NCBI GenBank assembly: GCA_035772405.1
Contig: JAYKKM010000049.1
Coordinates: 2,399,001 to 2,463,000, forward strand
Direction: 5' to 3'
Source: Chrysogorgia sp. JL179-B06
Taxonomy: Eukaryota > Cnidaria > Anthozoa > Scleralcyonacea > Chrysogorgiidae
Length of the DNA stretch: 64,000 bases
Part shown: positions 31,661-43,654 of the stretch, piece by piece
Numbering within the stretch: position 1 is the stretch's first letter
Layout: each line of letters opens with the position of its first letter
Notes under the pieces: model-generated
What the model saw: the letters and a program-made list of their open reading frames with translations, nothing else
The model's database searches: none
What the model was told of the DNA's origin: nothing
Program-made: the position numbers and the translations under genes

Positions 31661-32900
31661 TCTATTACAATCTAAACCACAACATTTACTCGAAACGAGC
31701 AAGTCTCGCAAAGTTATAAATTTTCCATTCAGGCGGCACTTTTGCCAAATCGAACTTCACGTTTGTAGTATTTCTGACTTGAACGACTTATCTGGCGGTC
31801 GAGCGGTCATATTTCAAATCAAACGAATACCTTTCTAATATAGACAGTATACATGTTGCATAACACGTGCATTTGATTGGCTATATAAGCCCTATTTGGC
31901 TATATATATATTGGCTATATAAGCGGCGTATACTGTGGCCCCCGCGCTTTCATGGGAGCGTGCGTACAGATAGAGCAATAAAACACATCATGCTGTAAAA
32001 TGTTGGATTCTAAAATGGTTGCAAAAAAATTCACTACAATATGGAAAGTATATTTCCTATAAAACTGTGATCGCATTGCCCATTTAACTGTGCCTATCTC
32101 GAACTGTTCTGGTGTCATTGTGGGCGATATTTCTCTAAACATCGGCGCATAAAGAATGAGTTTCGATCATGTATGATTCAGACACGGTTGAACAGTCTTA
32201 GTTAATTATTACTTTGCTTAGCGTGAAGCACGAGCTTCTACGTAACATTGACTTGTCGTCACTTGTCAATAATTTTTCTCCTCTAAAGTCTCGTAAATAT
32301 AACGTTTACTGATTTACAAGGCCTCTGTAGACTGAAAAACATTTTGGATGTTCATAGGTTGGGGCGGGCGGGTTGGGATGTTCATCTGATTCATAAATGG
32401 CAGCACGCGTCTTAATATCCAGTGCAGGTGTCGCCTAACTGTTTAACTAGTTCAACATTTTAAAGTTTCTTCCTCGTCAGGATGTATGATGGACCGAGTT
32501 AGCTGGACTGAGGATTCGTACAATAGCCCGGCTGAGGCCGACCTAATAATAATAATATATAATATTGTTTACTCTGTATTGTTAACAGTTCACGTGTATA
32601 GATGTTTTGAACAAGTGTATTCAATTTCAACAAGTGTATTCAATTGTAACCACACAGGAGACTTTTAAGGGCGTGGTATCTTCTTTTTGAGTAATGTCCA
32701 AATCTTGTAATTATAATGGACCCCGCGTTGAAAATATGCCCCGGGTCCCGTGTAACCCTAATCCGGCCCTGACTCTATACTGCAAGACAAAATTAATGAA
32801 GCTATAGTTACCTGACACCGTTTTTGTATTAACATAACGGGATAGACAAAAAATATCACTGTTACTACTACTTGAGACACGACGTAGTGCAGATACAAGA

Positions 32901-33440
32901 ATGGAGGAAAGCGTTAACCATCATCGGTCTTACTTCACGTTTGACCGCAAAATTATTGTTTTGTTCAAAGAATGGAGCGCCACAGACTTGGAAGTCTTCA
33001 TTCCTTTGCTCTTTGTAGTCGGTCTCATCTCGGCGTATTTCACAGTGTTGCATACCATGAAATCAAAAAAGCGCACCAACACAACAACAAACGGCGAAAC
33101 AGCTACCTGGAATGAAAACTCAACCAACAGCGCTAGTATAATCACCACCAGACCAGGCAAGCATGGAATGTTCAGCCGAGAAAACTTGGTTCGTTCGTTT
33201 GTTTACTTATTGCATGGCATCTTGAAGTTGATTTTGATGTTGATTGTGACGACATTTTGCGCGTGGTTTTTGTTCGCCATCGTGGTTGGTGCTGCCTTTA
33301 CGTTCTTTGTATTTGGATGGAATTATGGAGGGAACAATATTGGGACTAATGAAGAAACAGAACGCGGAAATCGGAATCCTTGTTCGAATACAAATGCAGC
33401 ATTTCGGAGAGGCGAGACAGAGTGTGTAACACAGTTGTAA
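32901..33440 (+). CDS. Ctr/SLC31-type copper transporter B2, altered pore motif
   Basis: Intact single-exon ORF of 179 residues; same start context (AGAATGGAGG) as B1 and B3. N-tail NHHRSYFTFD, TM1 about 32-51, basic loop with SKKR, TM2 about 100-122, TM3 about 124-139. The usual MxxxM reads M113-L-I-V-T117: the second methionine codon ATG has become ACG, while B1 and B3 keep it. TM3 reads G130xxxT134, without the second GxxxG glycine. In characterised Ctr proteins the TM2 methionines are needed for copper import, so reduced or lost transport is inferred, though hetero-trimer roles remain possible. An AATAAA lies at 33,488. The tail also has a 5-residue deletion relative to B3. Confidence 0.84.
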   Translation: MEESVNHHRSYFTFDRKIIVLFKEWSATDLEVFIPLLFVVGLISAYFTVLHTMKSKKRTNTTTNGETATWNENSTNSASIITTRPGKHGMFSRENLVRSFVYLLHGILKLILMLIVTTFCAWFLFAIVVGAAFTFFVFGWNYGGNNIGTNEETERGNRNPCSNTNAAFRRGETECVTQL

Positions 33441-33769
33441 GTTGTAACTATATAAACACATTAAAAAGCCTGTGGTTGTCGACTTTTAATAAAACATTTT
33501 AAGCAACAGAATGTTCACAAGTGAAACTAAATTGGCTTCACTTTGATAGGGTTGTTAGTAAATTTGCCATAGAATTACAGATTTAAGAACCCATTAAGAC
33601 TGTCGGTTATGTGGTAAATATACCACATATTACAAGTAATATTAGTGTTGCGTGCCATGCTAGGAGCCTAGGGCCATGGCGTACTTGACGCTACTGCTCC
33701 GTTATAAAAAAATAGACAGAATGGAGCCACGCTTTAATGCGGATACAAAACTTGGTGTTACATATTACA

Positions 33770-34245
33770 ATATTACGTGCTAAGTTGCTAACCTCACATA
33801 CGAAAGGAACGTCATCTATATTCTAAGGACATAACAATAGGTTATAACATTTATAGGTCATAAATGAGGTTATTAGATAACCAAGGTTAACAACTAATGA
33901 ACTGCGCAAGGCTTGGGGGCGAGTATGCGAGTGGTTATATGAGAGGCACACCATGCTTGGCTGAGCACTGCGCCTGCTGACGGCACAACGAAGACATAGC
34001 GGAGTATCAGTAGCAGATGAGAAGTAAAGAAAATGGCAAAAATACCCACCATCCCTCCCTTTAATCAAAGCTATTTCCACCGATTAAATCGGTGTGATAG
34101 GTGTAGACGGTTGGTGGTCAGGTCAAGATTGGAGATCACAACAGGGCATCCTGACCTGAATCCAAGTAATAACAAGCGCCTGGTAAGTCGGTGATCCCCC
34201 CCGTCTGCACCTAACCAACCATACGGGTAAGTAAAGTGAATGCAG
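33770..34245. other. Insertion private to the B2 duplicate
   Basis: No coding domain. It contains the complementary segments GTCTGCACCTAACCAACC and GGTGTAGACGGTTGGTGG (34,099-34,225), suggesting a small inverted-repeat element. Not assigned. Confidence 0.35.
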
Positions 34246-34864
34246 GTGTTAACAATGCCTATAGGTTTCAACACCTTATCTATTATGAACACTATAGTGA
34301 GTCAGTGACTACACTCTCCGGAACAATTATAGAATACCCGTCCACTTTTCAAACCGCATTTGAAGGCAGACTAATACAAACCAGGTTGCTCTAAAATCTC
34401 TTTTTTATATTGTGTGTACTTGTTGATCAAATTAAATGGGGTTTCAAAATAGAACGAAGCAATTGTATATGATGAACGTTCCGTACACGGGTATTCTACA
34501 ATTTAGCGCACTATCCTCCCCCTTTAGTTTTCGTCTTAAAACAGAATTATATACCCATACATCATACACTATTCTGTTATATACTCTCTAAATTACTTCG
34601 CGTTAGTCTCTAACAGTTACTTCGCGTTAATCTGCCGTAGAACTGATCGGACGCACAGCTCTTTTTCTACCCAACATAACTATATCAGTTTTTCTAGCTA
34701 CACTATGACATCTTACTTATATATTTTTTACATTTTCTATGCATGCACGTACCGCAATAATAACAACTATATATATGGATACATAACGCTTCCGGAATTT
34801 GACTGACAATTAAAAATAATAAAAGTACATGGTATCTTGCTGAATAATCTCAAATGTTCAGCCT

Positions 34865-35830
34865 CAAATGTTCAGTTTGACCCCAAGGCTAAACAATTTA
34901 GCAACCAATAAATTATGGTCAACCAACGCTTTTCTGTAGTCCAAGAGGACAGTTCTAACAAAAGAGCCAGTGGCGTCCGTGGAACACAACCAGTGGTGCA
35001 ACATAGATATGAGGGCAAAGGTTTGGAATAAAACCAAATTGGCGTGGGTTTATGGATCTTAACAACGTTGGTTTCAGTTCTCTCTCAATCACTATGCTCT
35101 CGGCGACTTTTGACAAGGTGGGTCTCAGGGAAATTGGCCTCAGGTCTTTATTAAAATCACAGACAGTGGGTACTTTAGGTAGGGGAGGGACATCAACAAG
35201 CTTCCAAACCAGTGGCGTAACGTTATATCAGGGGGCCTCCGGTTCAAAATTTGTGAAGGCCCCCGAAGGCACGAGTCGAGCGACGTAGGCGCGAGTTTTC
35301 TAGGTGAGCGCCGGGGCATGCTCTCCTGGAAAATTTTTAATTCTAGAGTCTCTGAAATGCCATTTCCTGGACTTTGGGGGAAGATTTTACAGAATTCTGA
35401 TTGTCAGAAAACGACATTATAACATCGAAATTTACAATTTGTTTAGAAATTAGTACGAAATACACTTGCTGTCTTGCTCTGTCTTGCTGCTTGAAAAATA
35501 ACCATCCGCCATAATGAAATTGGAAAAGTGACCAAGCCTTCAAAAAGCCGTCGGTATATTGTCGTATCACAATCGCCAAATGTCGTATACGTCACCACGT
35601 GGCACGTGAAGGAGAAGAAAGAAGCATATCACACCATCAAATGGCTATTTTGTTGTTGCGTGCATGCGTTTTTCGTTTCTCAGAGGCCTCCCTGGCAATT
35701 TGTTTTTGCTCTACAGCCTGAGCCTGGGGGCCGGGTCCGCCCGGTCCGAACCCATAGTAGTTACGTCACTGTTCCAAACACGAGGAACTTTACAATCATG
35801 GAATGAAGCTTTCATTAGCTTTTATTATTG
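34865..35830 (-). pseudogene. Non-LTR RT fragment split by a hAT element
   Basis: On the minus strand, VWKLVDVPPLPK followed by NKDLRPISLRPTLSKVAES (35,200-35,080, continuing past the hAT at 35,780) is the start of a LINE reverse transcriptase. After a gap, LHHWLCSTDATGSFVRTVL and DYRKALVDHNLL (about 35,000-34,900) give motif A (degenerate). Truncated at both ends. Confidence 0.65.
35210..35771. mobile_element. hAT non-autonomous element
   Basis: The ends CAGTGGCGTAACG and AGTTACGTCACTG are inverted. The 8-bp duplication TTCCAAAC is perfect (35,202-35,209 and 35,772-35,779). The interior has the ATTCTAGAGTCTCTGAAATG block shared with other hAT-like copies. It splits an RT fragment on the minus strand. 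Confidence 0.82.
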
Positions 35831-35914
35831 TATTCCTCACATTGTTTTCCTTGGATTCCTGCTCTGCAGTATAGGGAGATAATAATCTGAATATTACAGA
35901 ATATTACGTCAACA

Positions 35915-36883
35915 ATGGCGGTCGGTTGTCTACAGCCGAGTTCGATATACTTGTTCATTTTTCTATTTATTACTGCTCACGTGGCTCTCTATAATCAACC
36001 GAAACGAGATAAAATTGCTTTGGGATGTTGGAAGATTCGTTTAACTGCATTGGATGTCCTAAATAACGGAGAAATAAATGGTCGAAATCGTGGACGTGCT
36101 AAACTTTATTTGTCTAGCAGAATTCCGTATTCAACTAATGGAACGAGTAGCTTTCAGCTAAGACGCATCATTTTATCCGGGGATATTCAAACTAATCCTG
36201 GGCCTGTCTTTAAGTGAGTTCCTAAATATCCCTGCAAGGAGTGTGAGAAGAACGTTCGAAATAATCAAGATGCTCTTCTATGTGCCGAGTGTAATACATG
36301 GTCACATGCGAAATGCCTTCGCATGACTAAAGGTACTTTTAAATATTATTTGGATAACCCTGATCTGGAATGGACCTGTTCCCTGTGCTCCCTTCCGTTT
36401 AGGATACAGGATAATGATTCCAACAACGAATCTAACCTTGGAGGAAACGATTCTTCGGATAATTTTCCAATTTTATTGGATGTTGACAACGCTATCGACG
36501 AAGGTGGTTATGCAAATCAGGTACTACCTACTTGTGATGGACATGCAAATGAGGAACGTTTAAACTCCCAAATGGATTCAATTGTTAATGAAAGGAAAGT
36601 TACCTCAAGCGAAGCACTAATTATTCATCTTAACATAAACAGTATTCAAAATAAGTTCGATGAGTTAAAGACATTGAACGATGTACTAAAAGCACACGTG
36701 GTTGTAATTTCCGAGACGAAAATTGATAGCTCCTACCCTAATAGTCAGTTTGCTATGAACGGTTATCATATCTATAGGAAGGATAGAGCTAAAGGTGGAG
36801 GTGGCCTGATTGCGTATTTCGCCTCTAGTATTCCATCGCGTAGGGTAACTTTATCTAAGGTCTATAAGACACTTGAGGCTTAG
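35915..36883 (+). pseudogene. CR1-like ORF start: 2A-like peptide, PHD finger, APE N-part
   Basis: The ATG at 35,915 is followed by a hydrophobic stretch (SIYLFIFLFITAHVAL). At 36,182-36,205 comes DIQTNPGP, matching the 2A ribosome-skipping core DxExNPGP except Q for E. Just after, TGA at 36,215 interrupts the same frame, which then encodes a C4HC3 PHD-type finger (CKEC, CAEC, HAKC, CSLC; about 36,231-36,390). The APE endonuclease begins with HLNINSIQNKFDEL (about 36,629) and VVVISETKID (about 36,698). 2A-like sequences are known at this position in CR1-like elements of marine invertebrates, where they separate the N-terminal product from the rest. The reading frame ends at 36,883 by frameshift. 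Confidence 0.75.
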
Positions 36884-38161
36884 CTATTGCCGTTGAGGCT
36901 AAAATCGGTAGGAGAGACATCATATTTCTTGCTGTCTACCGACCACCAAAACAGTCTGGAAAGAGTAAAAACTGTGGTGATAAATATATTCAATTGGTAG
37001 AAGAGGAAATTAATGACATTGTTATGTGGGCGTCTCTTAAAAAACAATCAGTTGTCTTGGTTGGTGATCTAAATATGGATAGGCTTAAACCCGATCAACG
37101 CGAGGGTAAAATCCTTATAGATTTAGAGGAAATTAACAACCTGCAGTGTATGATCTCAGAACCTAAGAATTACACCGAATTCTCAGACACTTTTGGACGT
37201 AATATTGACAAGTACACCAGAATTATTCAGAAAATGTGGAACTTATGATCCAGAAATAAGCGACCACTGCTTGATATATGGAATAATGTCTGAAAAAGTA
37301 CATAAGTATAGACCTAAGATCATATCATTTAGGGATGTGAAGAACACTGATTTTAAACAATTAAATCAGGATCTTTTGGATGCTCCATGGCACACTGCTG
37401 ATATTCTCAGTGACGTTGATGATAAATATGATTACTGGAAAGGACTTTTTGATGATATAGTTAAAGAACATGCTCCAATTAAGAGGAAAAAGGTACGAGA
37501 GAAAGATTTGCCCTACATGACAATGGATTGGAAAAAAGCGATTAGAAACAAAAGAAAGTTTGCTGTCATCTTTGCCAAGAATCGAACTCAGGAGAATTAT
37601 GATCTAAAGAAGAAGTATCGAAATATTGCCACTAAGGAGCGGAGAAAAGCTATCAGGGCTTATTGGTATAAAAAAACTGAGGAGCTGAAAACTAACCCAA
37701 GTGCGTTTTATAATACGTTTAAGCCATTCATTAGTGATAAAGTTAAATATTCCCCTGAAATATGTTTAAGAATTAATGAGCATACAATAACAAAAAATCA
37801 TATAGAAGTTGCGGAATTGCTAGCCAACTACTTTACTAATGCAGCTTTGAATATTGGAGGTGATCATGTTAACGATCTTACAGAAAGTGACCACTGTCAT
37901 CATAGTAGTGTGCAGACTATCCAGGATATTTTTGATGGGAATAAGTTTGAATTTGCGCAATTTAGTAAAATGGATGTACAAAATGCTTTGGAAAATCTCA
38001 ATCCTAGAAAATCGTGTGGAAGTGAACCGGGAGCACCGCCTAAATTATTGAAGATGGTTGCTACTGGTATTGCGCCGTCATTAACGAAGCTCTTTAATGA
38101 CTGTATCGAGTCGAGTAAATGGCCAAGTGTATGGAAATTGGGAGAATGGACTCCTGTATAA
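36884..38161 (+). pseudogene. CR1-like APE C-part and linker
   Basis: VYRPPKQSGKSKN (about 36,935) and VVLVGDLNMD (about 37,053) are APE endonuclease blocks. After a second frameshift near 37,190 come DVILTSTPE and ISDHCLIYG, the terminal SDH motif (about 37,196-37,285). The frame then runs through the basic linker to WKLGEWTPV and a TAA (38,159-38,161) immediately before the first RT block KKGDIQEDKNYRPIT. Confidence 0.75.
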
Positions 38162-39520
38162 AAAAAAGGCGATATACAGGAAGATAAAAACTATCGACCC
38201 ATAACGACTCTTCCAACAGTTGATAAAATATTTGAGCAAATTCTCAGTAAACAGATCACTACCCATTATGATCCTACCCTGTACAATCGAATGACGGCAT
38301 ACAGAAAGAGACATAGCTGTGAGACGACTTTGCTGCGCCTGGTAGAGGATTGGAAGCAAGCTATTGACAGGAAGGAACTTATATGCGTACTTTCCACCGA
38401 TATGAGTAAGGCATTTGACTCTTTGAGTCATTCACTTACTTTGAAAAAGCTTGAAGCGTATGGTTTTGCTCCAGCCTCTCTCGATCTTATGCGATCTTTC
38501 TTCAACAACCGTAAGAATAGGGTTAAATTAGGCAGCACAACCAGTGACTGGAAAGAAATGGTACGAGGCTGTCCTCAGGGGTCATGTTTTGGACCTCTGA
38601 TATGGAATTTATTTCAAAATGATATGTCTTTCCACGTTCGCAACGCAAGCCTCACTATGTACGCTGATGATCACCAACTATACATATCGGGAAAAGACTA
38701 TAGTATAGTTAAGAAGACCTTACAGGAGGAGGGACGACGTGCTGCGTTATGGTATAAAGAGAATTTTCTCCCAGCGAATTCCGAAAAGTTTCAGTTATTA
38801 ACTATCAATCCAAGGGGCCCAAACACGAATAATGAATGTCGTTCTATACAGATCGACGATCAAATAATCAATAATACGGATCATATTACTCTACTGGGGG
38901 TACACATTGATGAAAGCATTAATTTCAGTGGTAATATTAGTGAGCTTTGCAAGAAGGCTAGTAGAAAAGTTGGGGTGCTTTTACGCTTGCGTAATCTTAT
39001 TCCTCTTTCGGCCAAATTAACTATATATAAGTCATCTATCCTCCCGTATTTAACATACTGTCACGTGATCTGGCATTTCTGCAAGGCTTCGGACAACAGA
39101 AAGGTCGAACGTATCCAAGAACGAGCGTTGAGAGCGGTATATAGAACTAAGAGCGATTCTTATGAAACACTCCTTGAGCGTGCTGGTTTGCCATCATTAT
39201 ATAATAGACGATTACAGGATATTGCTATTTACATGTATAAAGTAAAAAATCAACTTGCACCTAACAGTGTATCAGAAATATTTACCCTTAAACAATCTAG
39301 TTATTCATTAAGAAATGGTGATTTCGATATACCTAGGTTCAATACAGTCAATTATGGAAAACACTCACTACGTTATTTTGGACCAATGTTATGGTCAAGG
39401 TTAAGTAGTGATATTAGGAATTCTACAAGTCTTAAGGTATTTAAAAATGTTATTCGTAAGTTGGATATTAGTAGCCTTTTAGAAAATAACAGTAACTGCT
39501 GTGAGCTTTGCAGTACATGA
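38162..39520 (+). pseudogene. CR1-like reverse transcriptase and C-terminus
   Basis: RT motifs: NYRPITTLPTVDKIFE (about 38,189), STDMSKAFDSLSH (motif A, about 38,394), GCPQGSCFGPLIWNLF (motif B, about 38,569) and MYADDHQLYISG (motif C, about 38,659). The C-terminal domain has LPYLTYCHVIWHFC (about 39,043) and RIQERALRAVYRT, typical of CR1/L2-type LINEs. No interruption is seen within this part, but the upstream stop prevents fusion to the endonuclease. Confidence 0.82.
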
Positions 39521-39772
39521 ATGTTCCATGTATGTCTGACCAATCGTTTTAAGTTCATTGTAAATATTATTTTATTGTAAAATTATCTTATTACGCAATT
39601 GCCTATATTATCTTACTTTTGTAATTTATTGGCAGTTAGATAGGATATATTAACTTATCTGTAATTTATTAGTAGTTAGATAGGATATATAGTGTCCCCA
39701 ATTAGCCTTCTTAGGCTAAATAAGTTTGACACTTGAATAAAGTTATTGTATTGTATTGTATTGTATTGTATT

Positions 39773-40165
39773 ACAGTAGGATCTGACTGTATATCTATTT
39801 GAATTTATTATTAAAACTTGTATCGACGATATGCTGGGAATTGGGCTTTATCTAACTTTTTCTTCTTAGGTTGGGTAAAAGATTTTCGTTACTCATAAAT
39901 GGTTGGGGACGGTTAAATTTCTGATCTTAATTTGGTTGGGTAAAATTTTTTTCAGCGCAAAATCTATTTCGGCCCCCACCCGACCATATATAAATAATGA
40001 CCGGTCCGTTATTTCCTCCCGAATTTGGTAAATAACTTGAATTCGTTGTAGTGCTGCCATGTTTTTGTGATGTCCTCCCTCATTGGGACCTGTTGGAAAT
40101 TATATTAAACTTTGATGTAACGTTTTAATAATGTGAGGGATTTAATACAAACCATGGTTAATTTA
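39773..40165. other. Intergenic, no gene
   Basis: AT-rich sequence with no recognisable coding domain. Confidence 0.4.
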
Positions 40166-40379
40166 ATACAGGTCTTCTAACTCGAGTTAAATCTTTGGCA
40201 TTTATAGTTCTCGTAATAAAATTCAAAAGTTGTGAAAACAAAGTATTTGCGTGGATAAAAAACGTCAAATACATGTGCATGTAATACTATAGGGAGCCAC
40301 CTTAATAAGCAATTTCATTAAGGATCCTGGAAGTGTTTTCTCCACACCGAAAACCCAAAATACGACCCTGATAGGATAG

Positions 40380-41815
40380 ACAATTAAAGAAGATAATCAA
40401 GAACGATTTAACGATTTAGCGGAAGCGACTGGTTTCTGGAAATCACTATGGGAAGGTAAAGGGACAGGGAAAGTCACAACCGAGTGGCTTGAAGAAATTA
40501 AAGGGGCGACTAGTGAAAGAGCTCCACTACCCCAGGGTCAGGAGAACGAGAGCCCAAGCTGTGAAGGTGATCCAAAAAGCGAAATTGGAGCGCGCCCGGC
40601 CCAGACCGCGTCGCTAATTTTTCGTGGAAAAGGTGGGGTTCTTCATACGGGAGTTGCCAAATCCATTGAAGTAATTGCACAGGACGAACATGAGATACCT
40701 TGGTGGTTTACAGGAGGGAAAACATCCCCAAACCGGATGAGTTCAACAGTGGAACCATAGGCCCATTACTTGCCTGAATACAGTGTATAAATGGTTTACG
40801 TCTTCTCTACTGAAACCGGTTGATCATCACTTAGATATGGCCTGATGCGGGGTGAACAGACGGGAGCTAAAGAGAACTGCAGTGGAACGTTTGATAACTT
40901 GATGATATATGTTAGCTTTCTAAACTTGGGGGGGGGGGGCGACCAAAGCAAAATTTTCGTTGTACCTGTTAGTGGCGAAGCTAGTCCCAAATGGGTGGTC
41001 ATGATAACTATTAATCCGAGCGCCGTAGCCGTGAGGCTTTCTGGGAGGGTCGGGGGATAGGCCCCCGAAAAATTTTGAAATCTAGATTCCCGCAAATGGC
41101 ATCTCCTGCATTCTGAGCGGTGATTTTCAGCTCAAAAGTTTATAAAATTTCATATTTTGGACTTTGGTGGGCCCCAAGCAGGCTTCAAACAATGACACAC
41201 CCTGCTCTCCCGCTGTGAGCAGTGGCCCCAATCGAATAGTTTTCCCAGGCCCTATTTTGAGCCACGCCGCCTCTGGGAACCACTGACAACATATATTAAT
41301 GCAATGGTCATCGAGTCCGACACGGACATTCAGGACGTTTTTTCAACCGGGGCTACCTTTTAGCCTCAATCATTCTGCGATTTCTGCCCTTAAAAAGGGC
41401 AGTTAAAAAAGAAAGCCCGCCTTTAGGCTGCGTAAACTAGAGAAATATTAGTACTTTAGTATAGGAAGATGTTGTTTTCGAACTTCTACTTTCGAATTCA
41501 ATTTTTTGCTGCAATTTTTCTTTCAAATTCAATTATTTTTGAGGGGGCCGAAACCTATTCCGGCCCCCCTTTTTATAATATTGGGGCCCCCGGCCCCCCT
41601 GCTTCCTACGCCCCTGCGTGGATCAATGTGCGTAAAGCATACGACTCAGTTTAAACCATCAGTGGCTATAAAAGGAGATATTTCGCCTGCAGAGTTTTCC
41701 GAGATTGGTAACATGGTAGCAAGACTTAGTGCCAAATGGACATCAGAGACATCTTGTGTCCCAGGCTATTCATGTTATGCTTAAACCCTGTCGCTTGGAA
41801 ACTGAAAGCAAAAAG
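40380..41815 (+). pseudogene. R2/NeSL-like RT fragment, second copy
   Basis: Frames encode EATGFWKSLWEGKGTGKV (about 40,426), IPWWFTGGKTSPN (about 40,695-40,733), GLMRGEQTGAKENCSGT (40,841-40,892), then after the insertion AWINVRKAYDSV (motif A, about 41,617) and LCLNPVAWKLKA near 41,780. It is homologous to 14,700-15,760. Stops and frameshifts throughout. Confidence 0.68.
40930..41600. mobile_element. hAT-like insertion in R2-like RT
   Basis: Contains the GAAAAATTTTGAAATCTAGA block, C/G-rich tracts and a right end CTTCCTACGCCCCTG typical of the other hAT copies. It may be two adjacent copies (an internal end-like CCTCTGGGAACCACTG lies at 41,271-41,286). Left terminus unclear. Confidence 0.5.
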
Positions 41816-42510
41816 AACACACATAAAATTTTAAGCCAATTTGGTGAATTATTTCTAAACACGGTGATTTTTTACCTTTTTGACCCACATGCATAGAAAG
41901 TATTGTGTTTGTGAACTTTGTGGAGTCATTTTTACTCACTGACCATTTTTACTTTGTTAAACTGTTATTACATAGATTATTTTCAATTCAACATTTAATA
42001 AACTGCTTTTCCTTTGACGCTTTTTCTTCGATTATTTTCAGTTTACCTGTTATTACTGGCTTAACTCTGTTGGCTGAAAAACATCCAAAATTGAACTACC
42101 TCTTTGTTCTATTGATATCTCGGGAAATATCCGTAACTGTTGCAACCTATACCTTTTCTGAAAGCACAATAAACCGGCCGTTACCAATGCTTTTGAATTT
42201 TCCGAACAAGACACATTATGTTAATATACATACATTAGCATTAATTATCATAAATCAGGTTGAAAAACTTCCATTTTTCTAGAAAAGACCATCTTGCACG
42301 CCCGCGTAGCATCATGAAAATTCAAAATGCCACCAATCGCAGAGATGTTTATGAAATCAAATCAAATTTGGCGTGTGAGTGGATCTCATGTCCCTGGCGC
42401 TTGTCGAATTTCAATTTTTAATCTTGCGTTACCGTGTGCCGTGTTTTTCGATTGACGACTTCGGGGGTCTTCTATGACCCCTTTTGACTGGGCCGGACAG
42501 GAAAGAGTTA
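41815..42510 (+). repeat. Interspersed repeat, copy 2
   Basis: About 90% similar to 29,990-30,810, lacking its 30,110-30,240 segment. Confidence 0.7.
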
Positions 42511-42548
42511 ATGTTTATTATAAAAGATTCTAAAATAAGATTAGGATT

Positions 42549-43078
42549 AGTCATACCAATGACAGATAAAAACAAAGTAGTTATAGAACAAGGAAAATGG
42601 TGTTAGTAAATACTGCCAAGTGCCAAGCTATATCCCTATATACGTAATGACCTTGTTATGTTGTTCCTGTGTACGCAAAGACACTCCTATGTTGTTCCTG
42701 TGTACGTAAAGACTATGCTATGTTGTTCCTGTAAAAATAGACTATACATATGAGCTTGTAGAATAGGTTAGGTTAGAATGCGAATAGAGTGTGAGCAAAT
42801 TGTGATGAATGCGCAAATGTTGTAAGTGTAACTGACGATTCTTAATAAAGAGTAAAATAAAGAATGAATAATACAGTCCCCAGTTGTTTGTTGTTGAGCC
42901 AGCGAGAACGAGAGTAGAAGGCCAGTTACAGGTTTCTACGACATCAATACGAATATTTAATCTCGGAGTCCGCGATCATTCGAGTATTTGTCTCTAATTT
43001 ATAAGCATTACTTGAGTTTGGAATGTACAGATATACAAAATATTTTCAACCAAAAGTTTTAAGTTTTAAAGCGAACAA
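42549..43078 (+). repeat. LTR-like repeat
   Basis: Duplicate of 13,988-14,458 in opposite orientation, with an extra ~70 bp including two tandem TATGTTGTTCCTGTGTACG units (42,657-42,715). AATAAAGAGTAAAATAAAG at about 42,843 may be a polyadenylation region. Confidence 0.45.
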
Positions 43079-43079
43079 T

Positions 43080-43640
43080 AACTGGTATATAGTTGTGATT
43101 GTTTTAGATAGATGAAAGAAAATGGTTTTCGTATATTTCAAGTTAGAAATTGAACTCACTCATAAAGAGAATCCCGATTCACGTGCAAAAGATTTTATAT
43201 GGGCTGTGCAAAGGATTGTGGTTGATAACGCAAAGGATTGGCCTTGAATTATGAATCGCTGCTACGCTCACTGCGCAGCAATAATATCTCAATGCTCTTA
43301 CAACAATATATTCTTAAAGTTAATTAAAAATAATTACAGTTTCATTATAAGATAAACCTACTACATATATTACCACTATGAACAAAAAACTATTAATTTA
43401 AAAAAAGAAAAGTCTTAAGTGCAGACTTAAAACTACTTAACATTTCAAAGCTTCTAATTTCCTGTGGTAATAAATAATATATAGAAATATAATATATATA
43501 TAATATATATAAATAATATAGTTGGGGTTTTGAAGAACGATGGACAGAAATATGAAAACATCACGTCCTCCCCACTCCAACTTAGTAAATTGTAGATCGT
43601 TGTTGTTTGGAGTCCGGCCCCGTAACGCTCAACGTGATTA
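43080..43640. other. Intergenic, AT-rich
   Basis: No gene recognised. Low-complexity ATATAAT tract at 43,480-43,520. Confidence 0.4.
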
Positions 43641-43654
43641 TTCTCAAGTATGGA

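Larger units (their letters stand above)
31870..34860 (+). repeat. Segmental duplicate carrying Ctr-B2
   Basis: Colinear homology to 56,540-60,370 on both sides of the B gene. Upstream shares the GTGATCGCATTGCCCATTTA and TGAAGCACGAGCTTCTACGT blocks; downstream shares CCGTCCACTTTTCAAACCGC and TACATGGTATCTTGCTGAAT. Each copy has private insertions: about 500 bp at 33,770-34,240 here, about 700 bp at 58,932-59,625 in the other. Confidence 0.75.
35850..39772 (+). mobile_element. CR1-like non-LTR retrotransposon, nearly complete
   Basis: Domains in order: hydrophobic N-terminus and 2A-like peptide, PHD finger, APE-type endonuclease, reverse transcriptase, C-terminal domain. The 3' end has AATAAAG followed by a (TTGTA)n tail (39,744-39,770), as in CR1/L2-type elements that end in short tandem repeats rather than poly-A. 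There are at least two in-frame stops (36,215; 38,159) and two frameshifts (about 36,880; about 37,190), so it is dead but recent enough to read through. The 5' boundary is approximate. Confidence 0.8.
40170..43078 (+). repeat. Inverted duplicate of 13,988-16,024
   Basis: The outer blocks (40,170-40,900 and 41,610-41,815, 42,549-43,078) are the reverse complement of 13,988-16,024 in consistent order. Two insertions are private to this copy: the hAT-like block (about 40,930-41,600) and the interspersed repeat (41,815-42,510). Confidence 0.7.
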
